From Panonychus citri (lineage: Eukaryota > Arthropoda > Arachnida > Trombidiformes > Tetranychidae), in contig NW_026515454.1 in NCBI RefSeq assembly GCF_014898815.1, positions 868,001-932,000 of the forward strand: a stretch of 64,000 nt of DNA, written 5' to 3'. Shown here piece after piece: positions 51,699 through 62,176 of this stretch. Made by a program: the position numbers and the translations under genes. How positions within the stretch are numbered: the first letter of the stretch is position 1; each line of letters opens with the position of its first letter. Below the pieces are notes generated by a model. It was given only the letters and a program-made list of their open reading frames with translations, was not told where the DNA came from and searched no databases.

Positions 51699-53638
51699 TG
51701 AATATTTTATAGAAGTTGTTTCAAACTCTTCGATGGAACACTTCCCTGAAAATACTTTAGCTAAATTTTCCAATAAATTGCCTCATCCTATTATGTTAGA
51801 TGGAGAATGGGTAGTGGGTATACAAGAAATCTTTTATCCAGTTGATGTTAAGCCGTCTAAACGTAAACTAACAATTCAACTTCTTACACATGGTTTAAAT
51901 GATAAGTTGTCTAAAGAAGTTGAACTTGATTCTAACGATGATTTGAATACTATTATTTCTAACATAAATAAGGCTTTCATGAATCTATTTTTATCTGTTG
52001 TTGATCAAGGTGAAGGCAATGAAAACAAGGTTAAAAGATCAACTAATGATCAGACCATCAGTCCTGACTTATCAGATTTAACTCTAGAAAAAATTAATCA
52101 ATTACCTCAAGAAGATCGTGAAAGATTATTACAGAGAGTAAAAAACACTACTCAGACTATTCTTGAAAATTTGAAACAAGAAATGTATAAGTATAAAACA
52201 GAATCGACTGATAAACAAGATAAGATAAATAAGTTAGATTCTTCATTGCGACAATATGTAGATGAATTAGATAATCTGAAAAAAGAAATCAAGAAAAAGC
52301 AGATGAAAGATAAAGATCTAATCAAGGATGCAAAACAGAATAAACAAATAATAGAAGAAAAAAATATGCATATCAAAAAACTAGAAGAACAAGTTACTGA
52401 CATTCATAAGAAAAACGAAGAGAATAAAAACATGTTAAAAGCAGTTAAAGTGGAAAATCAACAGTTAGATGCTAAGATAAATGAGAAAAGTAAAGAACTA
52501 TACAAACTCAATGAAGAATACAGAGCAAGTAATAAATTGCTATCTGAAAAATTAGAAAAACTATTATTAGAAAAGTCGTCTATACAAAAAGATTTAGAAG
52601 GAAAAGTCAAAAATAATTACGAATCAAGTGACATTCTCAATTCAAAAATAAATAATTTAAATGAACAAATAGTTAAACTAACAGAAGAGAAACAGAAAAC
52701 TGAATCAGCTTACAAAAGTCAGAAAAGTGAAACAAACACACAAATCAGTGAACTCACTATGAAATATAATACATGTAAGCAAAATGAAAATAGTCTAGAG
52801 TCCTCACTAAAAATCAAAGAAGAAAATGGACTAAATCAAATTCATAAGTCACAACAAGAAATAAATATCCTCAAAAGTGAAAAAACGCAGCTCAAAAATC
52901 AAATTCAGACAATGAATTATGAACAAGAGGCTCTTAAAATTGAAATTCAGAGGTTACAAGGAAGAGAACTAGATTTTTTATCTCAAATACAAAATCAAAA
53001 AGAGAGGAGTGCCCGTTTACAACAAGAAACTGAAAAGTCACTTAAAGAGCTTGAAGTAGAAAGACAAAAACTACAAAATCAAGAAAATCTACTATTGAAA
53101 AGACTTTCTGAACTTGGAATAATGATTAAAGATAAGAAAGGCGAACCTAAGATTGGAATAGACACAAAAATGACAGTTCCTGGATTAACTCATCATAATG
53201 GCAAAATTATTGTATTTCCGGGCCGTCACAAAGAACATATTTTCACACCATACTTTTCTGATGTTAATTTCATTTCAGCATTAGGATTTGATGCAAATAG
53301 CTATTTAACCATGATTGAAGCCTTCAATGGAGGACAAAAGGCTTTTACTTCACCAAAAAATTGCAATTTGAATTTTAGATCACATTTAATGTTTATTCAT
53401 TCAGATATAGTTGATGAACATTTTGTTGGAAATAAATCTGCTAGAGTAATGAGAGTTGTTCCTAAAATATGGTATACAATCTGAAATGGTTCATGAAAAG
53501 TTTTTGAAACCTTTTTACTATCCAGTACGATCAAACAGAATTGAAGATATAAATTTCATTCTTTCTGATGAAATGGGTGAACTTGTTAAATTTAACTCTG
53601 GAAGAGTATTAGTAGGGTTACATATAAAACGTAATTAA
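51682..53638 (+). pseudogene. Capsid-associated protein with giant coiled-coil insertion, element 2
   Basis: N-terminal module (~1-100): YFIEVVSNSSM, WVVGIQEIFYPVDV, matching the element 1 TLPSN-family protein. Residues ~125-490 are a nearly continuous Glu/Lys/Gln-rich coiled coil. A C-terminal module (NGKIIVFPGRH, LGFDANSYLTMIEA, MFIHSDIVDEHFVGN) then aligns with element 1 again. A one-base shift near 53465 moves the last part (PVRSNRIEDINFILSD ... VLVGLHIKR) to the next frame, ending at 53638. The insertion makes the protein over twice as long as in element 1 and suggests a fibrous spike; function is inferred. Confidence 0.75.
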
Positions 53639-53694
53639 TTGTATAAGAAAATTAAGATGAATTATAACATTTGATATTTAATTAAAAATGCTTC

Positions 53695-54070
53695 TGCAAG
53701 GTCTATGCTTGTGACTCAGATTTTCGAAACTATTATCATTCTCAAACTGGAAATGGTTTTCAGACATATCGGTTTTCACGGTAGTCCTTACCAAAGAGGT
53801 TATGGTTTTGGGAGTTTATTCAAGAGATTTGGTATTCCTGTTTTAAAGTTTTTAGGAAACATGTATTGAAAACTGGAGTTGACATCGGTCAAGATTTTGA
53901 ATAAGAAAACATTAAAGATGCATTTAAAGAAAGAGCTAAAGGTATAAAAGAGGTTGCTGGTGATTCTTTGAATAAACTTTCGAATTATTTTGAGCAGCAA
54001 GGAAAAGGGTTAAAACGTAAACAATATAAGAAAACAGTTAAGAAGGCTAGAATAAAAAGATATTTTCTTC
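53695..54070 (+). pseudogene. pVI-like minor capsid gene of element 2, degraded
   Basis: Pieces match the element 1 pVI-like protein: SPYQRGYGFGSLF near 53790, a helix around IPVLKFLG, and a basic tail KRKQYKKTVKKARIKRY (near 54015-54065). Stops and frame changes interrupt it (for example near 53868). The basic tail now runs in frame into the capsid open frame, creating an apparent fusion at 53968-54717 that I regard as an artefact of indels. Confidence 0.6.
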
Positions 54071-55300
54071 ATAATGGAATATTTACATCCTCATCTGTTC
54101 CAGCTAACAAAAGTGAACTAGATATTTTCAATGTACCCCCCACACAGGTCGCTATCGACTCTGTTTACGAAACTGACTATAGACCTTCTGCAAGTTTAGA
54201 GTCTTCTCGAACATATGAGTTAGTGATTCCAGCATCAGAAGACTTTACAGATCTTAGTGCTACAATGTTACATATGAATATAAATATACTGACAGAGAAA
54301 GACAAAGTTGTAAATACTAAGAATTTAATAAAGTTAGTATCGAATTTCGGTAATGCATTGTTCGAACAGATTGATCTATATCTAGGATCAACAAACACTT
54401 CACTAGCTAATAATATGTACCATTATCAAGCCTTTCTAGAAGACTTACTCTATAGATACCCTACTAACATTGATGAGTCATTTTTAAAAGATGAAACTGA
54501 CGTTGTTGAAGATACAACATATGAACTTTATTATAGATTACATCTACCTATTTGTTTACAAGATAAACTTTTAATAAATGGGGTTCCTTTAGTTTTCAGA
54601 TTTACTCGAAGTACAGCCTCATTTCCTCTTTTAAAATCACAAGAGGGTGATAAGGCTAGTTATTCAAAAAATATCAAATTTTTCTTTACATTTAAAGCGT
54701 GTCAAACTATTTCCTGATACAAGCTTCAATAATTCAAACTCTCGAAACGCATCCCGCTAAATACTTCATTACAAGAGCGGACACAAAAAGCTTCACTATT
54801 CCATTAGGCGTTTCAACTATGACAATTGAAAACTTATTCGTTGGTCAATTACCTAAAAGAATTGTTATAGGATTTGTAAAAGAAGAAGCACTCAATGGTG
54901 ATATTAACTTTGATCCATTCAAATTGAAAATTTTAATATAAATCATATTTGTTTGAACATTGATGGAATAATGTACCTGAGTATTCCTTATAAACCAGAT
55001 TTCATGAAAGGTAACTGTATGAGAGAATATCTAAGTCTTTTAAAGCTCTCAATCAAGATGAAGGAATTCCACAAATAGAGATAACTTATGATCAATATAA
55101 GAAGGAAAGGTGCTATTTGCGTTTGATATAGGAGGTCCTCTGGGCAGAAGTTGGTGTTTTATCACTTATCAAACGAGGAAAAGTACGACTTGAGATGGTT
55201 TAGTAAAAGCCTTTCGTCTTCAATTAAAGCTATTGTATTTGGTCAGTTTGACAATCTCATCACTATAGATAAAGATAGACAGGTTACAATTGATTATTGA
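54071..55300 (+). pseudogene. F54H12.2-like capsid gene of element 2, broken
   Basis: Starts near 54075 and shows SELDIFNVPPTQVAIDSVYET, the family signature. Open to 54717, then continues in another frame (FVGQLPKRIVIGFVKEEALNG, to 54941), then fragments with stops up to VTIDY and a stop at 55298-55300, aligned with the C terminus of the element 1 protein. At least three frameshifts, so no functional capsid protein. Confidence 0.75.
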
Positions 55301-55301
55301 A

Positions 55302-55650
55302 ATGTTGAGTAATTTTGAAATATCTTCTATACTCAAAAACATTAAATGGTTTGGTGGAGTCTTCCGAATGATCGATTACCGACTACATTTAAAAACCTAA
55401 AAGTTTCATTATAAATTTAGATCCTAGTTATAAACCAGGAACACATTGGACAGCAGTTCACTTTACTAAATATGGAACAGGACTATTTTTGATTCTTTTG
55501 GTAGACAAAGAAGGAAATATTTTATCTTTTAGAAAGAAATGCTAAAAGGGTTCACACATTCAACAGAAAAATATCAAGGTAATCAATCAATGGCCTGGCT
55601 ATTTCTGTATCCTATTTATTTTGTTAGCTCATCATCCATATCTTTTTAAA
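55302..55650 (+). pseudogene. Adenain-like protease gene of element 2, degraded
   Basis: Begins MLSNFEISSILKN, matching the element 1 protease start. The His motif GTHWTAVHF is readable near 55440 and FDSFGRQ near 55491, in shifted frames. No Cys-Gly nucleophile is readable at the expected place near 55590. Clearly inactive. Confidence 0.7.
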
Positions 55651-55737
55651 ACTATTTAAAAATGTAAGTTTTATTCAATGAACGTCGATTGAAATATTTA
55701 TTAAAAAGTATTTGCATTAAATTTTTTTAATATGATT

Positions 55738-55801
55738 GCCTTCTTCGGATCAATTTCAGCCTTGGCTGAAATTGAGCCGGAGAAGGCAGTTTTCTACTAC
55801 T
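55738..55801 (-). repeat. Right terminus of element 2 with subterminal hairpin
   Basis: 24-bp arms GCCTTCTTCGGATCAATTTC... (55738-55761) and its complement (55764-55787), with two mismatches and a 2-nt loop. The terminus ends TACTACT at 55801, complementary to the left AGTAGTA. Followed by the duplication ATTAAT (55802-55807). Confidence 0.85.
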
Positions 55802-55807
55802 ATTAAT

Positions 55808-56457
55808 CACTTCAAGAGTTGATGAGAAAATGATGAACAATAATTAATTATCTTTCCAATTAATCCAACTATCGAATAGAATCGATCTAAAATTCGATTA
55901 ATTTTCAAAAAAGTCAGTTAATTGGTCTTTGATCCTTGCGAATATAAATTTGAAATTGTTCTCAAGTTTAATGATTATAATAATTAGTCAAAAGATCAAG
56001 TGATAATGAGGTAACTGTTGTGCAAAAGCTAATTAACTTGTTGGGTCAGTTGGTGATTTACCTCATAACCAATTATCCAATAGACCAAAGGTTTAAATTG
56101 TTAAACGTGGGAAAAAATTAATTAGCAATTAATTGATTAGACCATAGGTTTAGTAATGTTATAAAAAAAATTTAGAAATCAACTTGATCATTTCTGAGAA
56201 ATGATAATAAAAAACCGTTACTTTGATTAGATTGGCATTGACTTGAATCAAGTCACTTGATTAAAGTAATTAAAAGTTGTCAAGGTTGATTAAATTGAGA
56301 AATTCTAATTTCATATTATTCTTGCATAGGTTTAATTAAGAGCAATTAAGGTTGACATTGATTTACAAAGAAATGAGAAAACATTAACAAGTCATAATTA
56401 AAGGTAAATTTCAAGATTGAATTTTGGCAATTAGATCAATCGGAGGATCGAAAAATT
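55808..56457. other. Spacer between element 2 and DXO-like gene G
   Basis: AT-rich host sequence, nothing coding; includes the 3' UTR of G and what was once the sequence upstream of gene F. Confidence 0.45.
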
Positions 56458-57741
56458 TTATTGGTCATTTGGTGATTGTCCATTAATGTACCAGGAGGGA
56501 ATGTGTTTGTCAACTGGGTCGCTTAGTTTTCGAGCCTTAATCCCGGTGTGTGGATCGCAGATGATCTTGTATACGGTCAGTTCCTCAGTGACCATTTCTT
56601 TGATAAAGGTCAAAGTTTTTTCGAGAAACTGAACGCAAGTCGATGGTGACCACTGATTGCTCCTTTGGAGTAAAGAATTGGCCTGAATTTGAGACACTTT
56701 TTGAACGGTATTGTTTGGCCGTTTATCGCCACAAATGATGGTGTCAATTCCCGAGATTAGAGCTTCGGTCCACCAGCCGATTATACGATTCTGATAGAAA
56801 CGCCGACGAGTGTTTTTATTGTCGTTCCAATTGTGACCACGAGTTTTAATCTGAGCGAATTTCATTTGTTCAAGTGGTTTCTCAAATTGATTCTCATCAA
56901 CAATACAATCAACTCGATTGGAATAGAGAAGAGAGTGACCTCCAACCTTAGATCGAGTGACCGTGTAAAATGAATCGCGAGCACCATTAAAAGCGGTCGA
57001 AGCTCGACTACCATCGGGATAACGGGTTAGCTTTTCCAAAAATTTGTAGCCAGCATATGAACCCTTAAGCCGATCTTCAATTTGATATTTTACATCATTT
57101 CGTCTCTGCTCAGTGTCCAATTCAGCGAGTATAATTGACCCTCGAACCTTAACAGCGATAAGAGTCCAATCGTCTTTCGGAATAAAAGGTGTAGCCATGA
57201 TCGATCTTATTACTCTCGAATGAAAGATAAAATCAGCAATCGAACCAGTCTCTTGATTCTCTGCAAGAGACTCACTATTATCGATGATCCATCGTAACAC
57301 ATGAATTTCGGTGACAGGAACACGACCGATCAAAGTGGTTCTCGAATAACTTTCCAAAAGATCAATGTCAATATAATCTTCAAATCGATCGAAACAACAA
57401 TACCTTAAAGATGATTTATCGCCATGATAAGTTTCCGAATTTCCATCTTCATTAAGTTGACACGAAAAACAACCGATCAACTTGGGCTTATCGAAATTCG
57501 TATAAGTATCGAAAACATAGTTCAAATTCATGGCCGAGATTTTAATGTCGCCATATTCACGAACGACCAATCGTCCAGCACTCGAAGTTTTAACGGGCAC
57601 TTTATCCCCACCCTCGGTTAGATCAGTTACTTTATCATCATGAACAGTTTCAACTTGGTCAACATTATCATCTTGAGTTAATGAGCTCGAATCAGTTTTC
57701 AAATCACTCGATGAACTTTCAATCTTAATCAACTCACTCAT
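56458..57741 (-). CDS. DXO/Rai1-like protein, gene G
   Basis: 427 residues, single exon. Acidic/Ser-rich N terminus of about 80 residues, then KPKLIGCFSCQL, DKSSLRYCCFD, IHVLRWIIDNSE, ADFIFHSRVIRSIMATPF, DDWTLIAVKVRGSIIL, YAGYKFLEKL, FNGARDSFYTVTRSKVGGH, NRVDC, KFAQIKTRG, GWWTEALISGIDTIICGDK, WSPSTCVQFLEKTLTFIKEM and IPSWYI. ExD is RVDC, ExK is QIK; the GhXhE Glu is displaced by one residue. Head to head with gene H; probably shares the 295-bp promoter region. Confidence 0.9.
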   Translation of the reverse strand: MSELIKIESSSSDLKTDSSSLTQDDNVDQVETVHDDKVTDLTEGGDKVPVKTSSAGRLVVREYGDIKISAMNLNYVFDTYTNFDKPKLIGCFSCQLNEDGNSETYHGDKSSLRYCCFDRFEDYIDIDLLESYSRTTLIGRVPVTEIHVLRWIIDNSESLAENQETGSIADFIFHSRVIRSIMATPFIPKDDWTLIAVKVRGSIILAELDTEQRRNDVKYQIEDRLKGSYAGYKFLEKLTRYPDGSRASTAFNGARDSFYTVTRSKVGGHSLLYSNRVDCIVDENQFEKPLEQMKFAQIKTRGHNWNDNKNTRRRFYQNRIIGWWTEALISGIDTIICGDKRPNNTVQKVSQIQANSLLQRSNQWSPSTCVQFLEKTLTFIKEMVTEELTVYKIICDPHTGIKARKLSDPVDKHIPSWYINGQSPNDQ

Positions 57742-58036
57742 ATTGAAAAGAAATCAAAAAAATTAAGAAAATCGGACAAAACTAAACAATCAAGTTACTC
57801 GGTCAAATAACAAACACAATTAAGTTGACAATTATCTTGATTCCATCCTATTTATACACAGAGAAAATTTAATTATCAGTTAATGGAAACGTTAATTGTG
57901 CTCCAAGATACTAATAAAGTGTTATTCAAATCAATTTATTATCCCGATTGCAGTTAGTTGGTAATTAGTGAGACTAACAGGATTTAAAACCGTTATAATT
58001 AGTAAATCATAAGATTAGCGAGACAATTAAATTTAA
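57742..58036. promoter_or_regulatory. Divergent promoter region of DXO-like genes G and H
   Basis: The minus strand carries TATAAATAGG at 57856-57847, about 106 bp before the ATG of gene G. No equally good TATA box is seen for gene H. Confidence 0.45.
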
Positions 58037-59074
58037 ATGAACATCGGAAGACCTCAACGATTGGGATATTTTTCATGTCACATTTGTCCGGACGGTAAAT
58101 CGGAAACTTATCATGAAGATAAATCATCATTAACTTACCTGTGTCCAGATTATAATGAGATTAAAAGATTTGATCTAACTAAAGGCTTCGAAGAGATTAA
58201 GAAATGGGAACGAGTTTTCAGTGAAAAACTTCATATCCTTCAATGGATTATTGAAAATATCGATAAATTGACCGTCGATTCAAATTCTGGACTTATTGGT
58301 GATTTTATTTGTCACTCATCTCGATCATTGAAAACTTTAATGGTCAATTTACTTTACAATGAAAATAAATGGACAATGATCGCAGTTAAAGTTAGAGGGG
58401 TAATAATTTTAAACGAAATGGACAATGGTCAGTGTAAGGAAGATTTTAAGGTTCATCGGCTTTACGGTCGATATGCTGGTTATAAGCTGTACGAAATTCT
58501 GACCTGTACATTTACTGGTTCCAATTTACAATCGAGCCACGATAATGGTAATCACGATTCTTTTTATACGGTAAACAAATTAAGAATTAACAATTTAACT
58601 CTATTGTATTCTGATCGAGTTCATTGTGTTGCCGATAAAAGTCAATTCGATAAACCTTTGGACGAAATGGAAACTGTTCAAATCAGATCGAGACCCAGCA
58701 TTTGGAGCAAGGATTCTTATCGTTGGTATTGGATACAACGAAAGTGCTATTGGTTAGCCGAAGCTAAATTCAGTGGTAACGATAAAATCATTTGTGGCCT
58801 CAAGGGCAGAAACAATCAATTGGATTACGTTGAAACTTTGAGTGCTAATCAACTCGAAAAGGATCAAGATGAAGACTATTTTAGTATCTGTGGTGATTAT
58901 TTTGTCCAACAATTAAGTTTAATCAAATCAATGGTCAATGAAGAGTTGGTGCCTTTCAAGATTACTTGTGATAATCGGGCAAACCTTAATTGTTTCAAGT
59001 TAAATCAGTCGATTGAACAATTTATACCTTCCTGGTTTATTGAAGGTAAATTACCAGAATCGAGTAATTATTGA
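58037..59074 (+). CDS. DXO/Rai1-like protein, gene H (short form)
   Basis: 345 residues with no N-terminal extension: starts MNIGRPQRLGYFSCHI directly at the family core. Landmarks: DKSSLTYLCPDY, LHILQWIIENID, GDFICHSSRSLKTLMVN, NKWTMIAVKVRGVIIL, YAGYKLYEIL, NGNHDSFYTVNKLRINN, RVHC, TVQIRSRPSIW, FSGNDKIICGLK and FIPSWFIEGK. The ExD motif is RVHC, so even the Asp kept elsewhere is lost, and ExK is QIR. Complete single exon. Confidence 0.87.
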   Translation: MNIGRPQRLGYFSCHICPDGKSETYHEDKSSLTYLCPDYNEIKRFDLTKGFEEIKKWERVFSEKLHILQWIIENIDKLTVDSNSGLIGDFICHSSRSLKTLMVNLLYNENKWTMIAVKVRGVIILNEMDNGQCKEDFKVHRLYGRYAGYKLYEILTCTFTGSNLQSSHDNGNHDSFYTVNKLRINNLTLLYSDRVHCVADKSQFDKPLDEMETVQIRSRPSIWSKDSYRWYWIQRKCYWLAEAKFSGNDKIICGLKGRNNQLDYVETLSANQLEKDQDEDYFSICGDYFVQQLSLIKSMVNEELVPFKITCDNRANLNCFKLNQSIEQFIPSWFIEGKLPESSNY

Positions 59075-59497
59075 GTTAATTGTATTATTAGTTTGTTTAA
59101 CTAAATCAGTTGATTTTTTCTTCTCAGTATCATCATTATTTGTTTTATTTTCCAATTGGACAATTAATTTAAATGATAATTGAGTTAATTGTTATTGAAT
59201 AAAGTTTATTCAATCCACTATTTTGAGAAGCAATTAAATTTCAATTAGTTAATCATTTTAATGGTAAGATAATTAGGTTTTCATCATCATCATCATCAAT
59301 ATGATGACAATTAATTATGAATTAAAGGTAAACAATTAGCATTTCAAGTTAAATTGATTTCTAAGCTGATTCAATAGTTGACAACAATTAAAATAATTTA
59401 ACTGTATAAAAGACATGATTGATTTGGTGTAAATTGTTCATTAATTGTTAATCTCTGATTGTGATTGTTTCGTGAAATCATCAAATTAATAAAAAAA
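59075..59497. promoter_or_regulatory. Intergenic region with TATA box of the silk-like gene
   Basis: TATAAAAG at 59405-59412 lies 86 bp before the ATG at 59498. An ATC run sits near 59283-59297. Otherwise AT-rich and non-coding. Confidence 0.5.
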
Positions 59498-59773
59498 ATG
59501 TCTAAAATTTACTCCATTGTCTTTTCATTGTTGATCGTGTCAATGATTATCTCAACTACTGTGGCTCAACAAGGATCTGGTGGTGCCGAGAGCGGTGCTG
59601 GTGCTGGTGCTGGTGCCAGTGGTGGCATTGGTGCTGGTGCTGGAGCTGGAGCTGGGGCCGCAAGTGAAGGTGCTGGATCTGGTGGTATGGGCTCTCAAGG
59701 AGGTGCTAAAGGAGGTATTGGAGCCGGTGGTGGTTCCAGTGCTGGTTCCAGTGCTGGTGGAAGTGGAAAGTAA
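59498..59773 (+). CDS. Short secreted Gly/Ala/Ser-rich silk-like protein
   Basis: 91 residues from ATG 59498. Hydrophobic signal peptide (IYSIVFSLLIVSMIISTTVA, residues ~4-23) with likely cleavage before QQGSGG. The mature part is almost purely Gly, Ala and Ser with GAGAGAG and SAGSSAGG runs, resembling crystalline segments of fibroins or glycine-rich cuticle/silk proteins. Good TATA box upstream; complete stop. Function as silk, glue or cuticle component is inferred from composition. Confidence 0.7.
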   Translation: MSKIYSIVFSLLIVSMIISTTVAQQGSGGAESGAGAGAGASGGIGAGAGAGAGAASEGAGSGGMGSQGGAKGGIGAGGGSSAGSSAGGSGK

Positions 59774-60237
59774 ATCGCTAATGTTCAAACTCGAACCGAA
59801 TCGTTTTGTTTTCTCCTCGACCTAACAAACTAATCTAAATGATCAAATTTCGAGCAGAAATCAATTGTATCTGTATCTCTGTTACTAATGGTGAAAATTA
59901 AAATTAATATTACATTCTAATTACTAAATTATCGAAATCATTAACAATTAATTTCTAATCGATAGAAACTCACTAATTTTAACCAACGAGAACGATTTTT
60001 TTTACAATTATGTTTTCATCTGATCATTTAATAGTAATTCTTATGACACTGTTGACCACTGGTCAAGTTGAATGTTGATTAACTCTTATTTTCCTCTAAT
60101 CATTTAAATTTAATCTCCTGATTATATTTAAAGTTGATTAACAAATACTTGTATTGTTTGGATACTAAATGGTTTGTTTAGTTTTGACTCTTAATTGTGT
60201 TTTATAATTTTCACGACTAATTATCGGTGAGTTAATT
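59774..60237. other. Intergenic region
   Basis: AT-rich, no coding signal; separates the silk-like gene from the two-exon gene. Confidence 0.4.
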
Positions 60238-61377
60238 ATGCCATGGTTATTGTATCACACTGATGAATTAACTGATATTGTTCAAACTCAACGGAGCACA
60301 ATTAAGATAATTAAAAGAAAAGGTGACGATGAATTTAATCGTAACCTAAACAACGAAGTGTTCAACGCTTTATTTGACGATGAAGACGATGAACTTAAAG
60401 GCGATGGTTTTGAGCGGTGGCGATTTAATTGTCATAACGTTTCCATGGTTGGATTAACGACGAAAAGTGAATTCGCTAAAGGTCATAAACTTCGGGCTTT
60501 CTCATTTTTTTCACTGGGTAAATTCGGGGACGGAAGTTACACCCCTGTAAATTCAGAGGTGGACAATATGTTCAACATTAAAACCTCACTGACCACTGCT
60601 GATTACGGTTCACCCTGGCCAGAGGTCACGGAGATTTTATTGATTATCCACCGATCATCAGATTCTTTCAAATTATCGGCCGTTCAAGATAAAAGGTCAC
60701 TCGGTTTAGCTTATGATTTAGACTTACCGATTAGCGAGAAACTTTATCCGGTTGTCCGATTCTCTAAGCCCGGTGAGGTTTCCGTCTTCAAGATGGACAT
60801 ACACCTAAATGAACCAAGTTTGACCCAACGAGATCCCGAAATATTTAACGGTAAATTTTTTCTTCGAACTTTTTTTTTCTCATTCATCTTTCATAATCGA
60901 AACATGTCACTTTTTAATTGTTGCTTTTTTGTCCTTCGCCTTTAAAAAGGTCAACAAGGATTCTGGTCAATCACTCAGTATGGTCATCGGAAAACAGTTA
61001 AACCTTATCCAGTTCGATTATTTAAACTGGACAATGATCAATTTGATCTTCATGTCAAAGTGAACGATATTATTTCAGCTCGATTGACACAATCGCCTGT
61101 CGGCTATCGAGTCGATAAAACTTTCAAAAACTCGAGTCCCGGAGATGCGAACATAATTAAAGATGAATACTTTATATTAGAATGTATCGCCTCCATTAGC
61201 GATATTAAATTCGGTAAAGATGAGAATACCCTGATAATGGAAAACACTCGAGGTAATATGGTTCTAAAAAGATTCTGCCCACCCGCTCCTGAACCAATTC
61301 GATCTTGTCCACTTCGACGATTGATCATGTTCCAAGTTCGATCATCAGAAAAAGGAAATTGTTGTGATACCGTTTGA
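60238..61377 (+). CDS. Two-exon gene, possible divergent SPRY/B30.2 domain protein
   Basis: Exon 1 is 60238-60850 (donor GT at 60851, AACG|GTAAAT). Exon 2 is 60950-61377 (acceptor AAAAAG|GT). The splice is phase 1 and yields about 346 residues. Exon 1 shows ERWRFNCHNVSMVGLT and later RSLGLAYDLDLPISEKLYPVVRFSKPGEVSVF in two parts, recalling the SPRY pattern of a core strand then LGVAF...LYPAVS..GEV. Exon 2 (QGFWSITQYGHRK, PVRLFKLDNDQFDLHVKV) is not recognised. Protein-interaction function is likely if SPRY is right. The C terminus is Cys-containing and basic (PIRSCPLRRLIM). Confidence 0.6.
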
Positions 61378-62146
61378 AAGTTTTTCTCGAATAAAAAAGT
61401 TTTCCAATGGACATGAATTTCTTTCGATTGGTACAAATTGTTGTTCAAACAAATTTCGAACTAAAGAAGAAAAATCGAAATTCTTTTTCTCTCTCAGATT
61501 CTCCCTTAATCATTTTCTCTCTCAATAGAGGGTATTAGTTGCTATTAGAAAGAGAGAAAAGAAAGAAAAACAAGATTAGTCTTTCTTTTTTTCTTTCTTT
61601 GTGACGTGTAAACAAGAAAAAGGGCTAAGATGTTTATGGATTTTGGCGATGTGTCAATAAACTGTTGTCCGTCAATTTAATTCCGTTAATTGTGTTTAAT
61701 TAACTGGACAATTTACGCCAATTGTTTGGGTTAATTTTCTTCTGCCAAAAGAATTTCAATCAATTCGATTCTCAGTGTTTTCTGTCATCACTTTTTTCTC
61801 TATTCTCACGTGTTAATGTCATCAAATTCTTTGGTGTGTTTGATTGTTTTTCGCAATTTCTTAAACTCTTTCCATCTTATTAGTCTCTTTTCTTGTTAAT
61901 TGTGACAATTAAAAGAACAATATTCCATTGTTAATGTGATAACCTTCAATTGTTTGGATTTGTTGTTGTTTTTACTCTGATTGATCTTCCAAAACCAAAC
62001 CTTAGGAATTGTTTTCTTTTTCTTGGTTCTTTGTTGTTTCTTTTTTTCTTTACACTTTCACTTGTATCAATTTCTCCCTCTGTGTTGTATTTATTAAGGT
62101 GAAAAGATGTTATCGTCTGTATGACCTTTGTGTTTATACTGATTAG
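61378..62146. other. Intergenic or 5' non-coding region before BicD
   Basis: Purine/pyrimidine tracts (CT and TC runs near 61480-61600) and AT-rich sequence. A possible acceptor TTAG at 62143-62146 precedes the BicD coding exon, so some of this may be BicD intron. Confidence 0.45.
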
Positions 62147-62176
62147 GAAGAGGAGGTGACCTTTGACAATTATGCC

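Larger units (their letters stand above)
39034..55801 (+). mobile_element. Polinton/Maverick element 2 (16.8 kb)
   Basis: Termini begin AGTAGTA on both sides and are flanked by ATTAAT duplications. The inverted repeats have diverged: about 29 bp are alignable, sharing AGTAGTA, AAACTGC and GCTCA. Order: 43-bp tandem repeats, PC4-like gene, 97-bp tandem repeats, dUTPase (minus strand), polymerase, TBP-like gene, unknown, packaging ATPase, GG protein, unknown late protein, integrase, capsid-associated coiled-coil protein, pVI-like, capsid protein, protease. The late block is collinear with element 1, but the proteins are far diverged, so this is a separate lineage. Polymerase, integrase, capsid-associated, pVI-like, capsid and protease genes are frameshifted, with the right end most decayed. 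Confidence 0.9.

Noticed and set aside
53968..54717. Apparent fusion of the pVI-like tail and capsid protein
   Set aside because: Element 1 has these as separate adjacent genes; in element 2 indels have merged the frames, so I do not treat it as a real fusion.
59552..59788. Thr/Ser-rich minus-strand frame
   Set aside because: Antisense of the Gly/Ala-rich silk-like gene.
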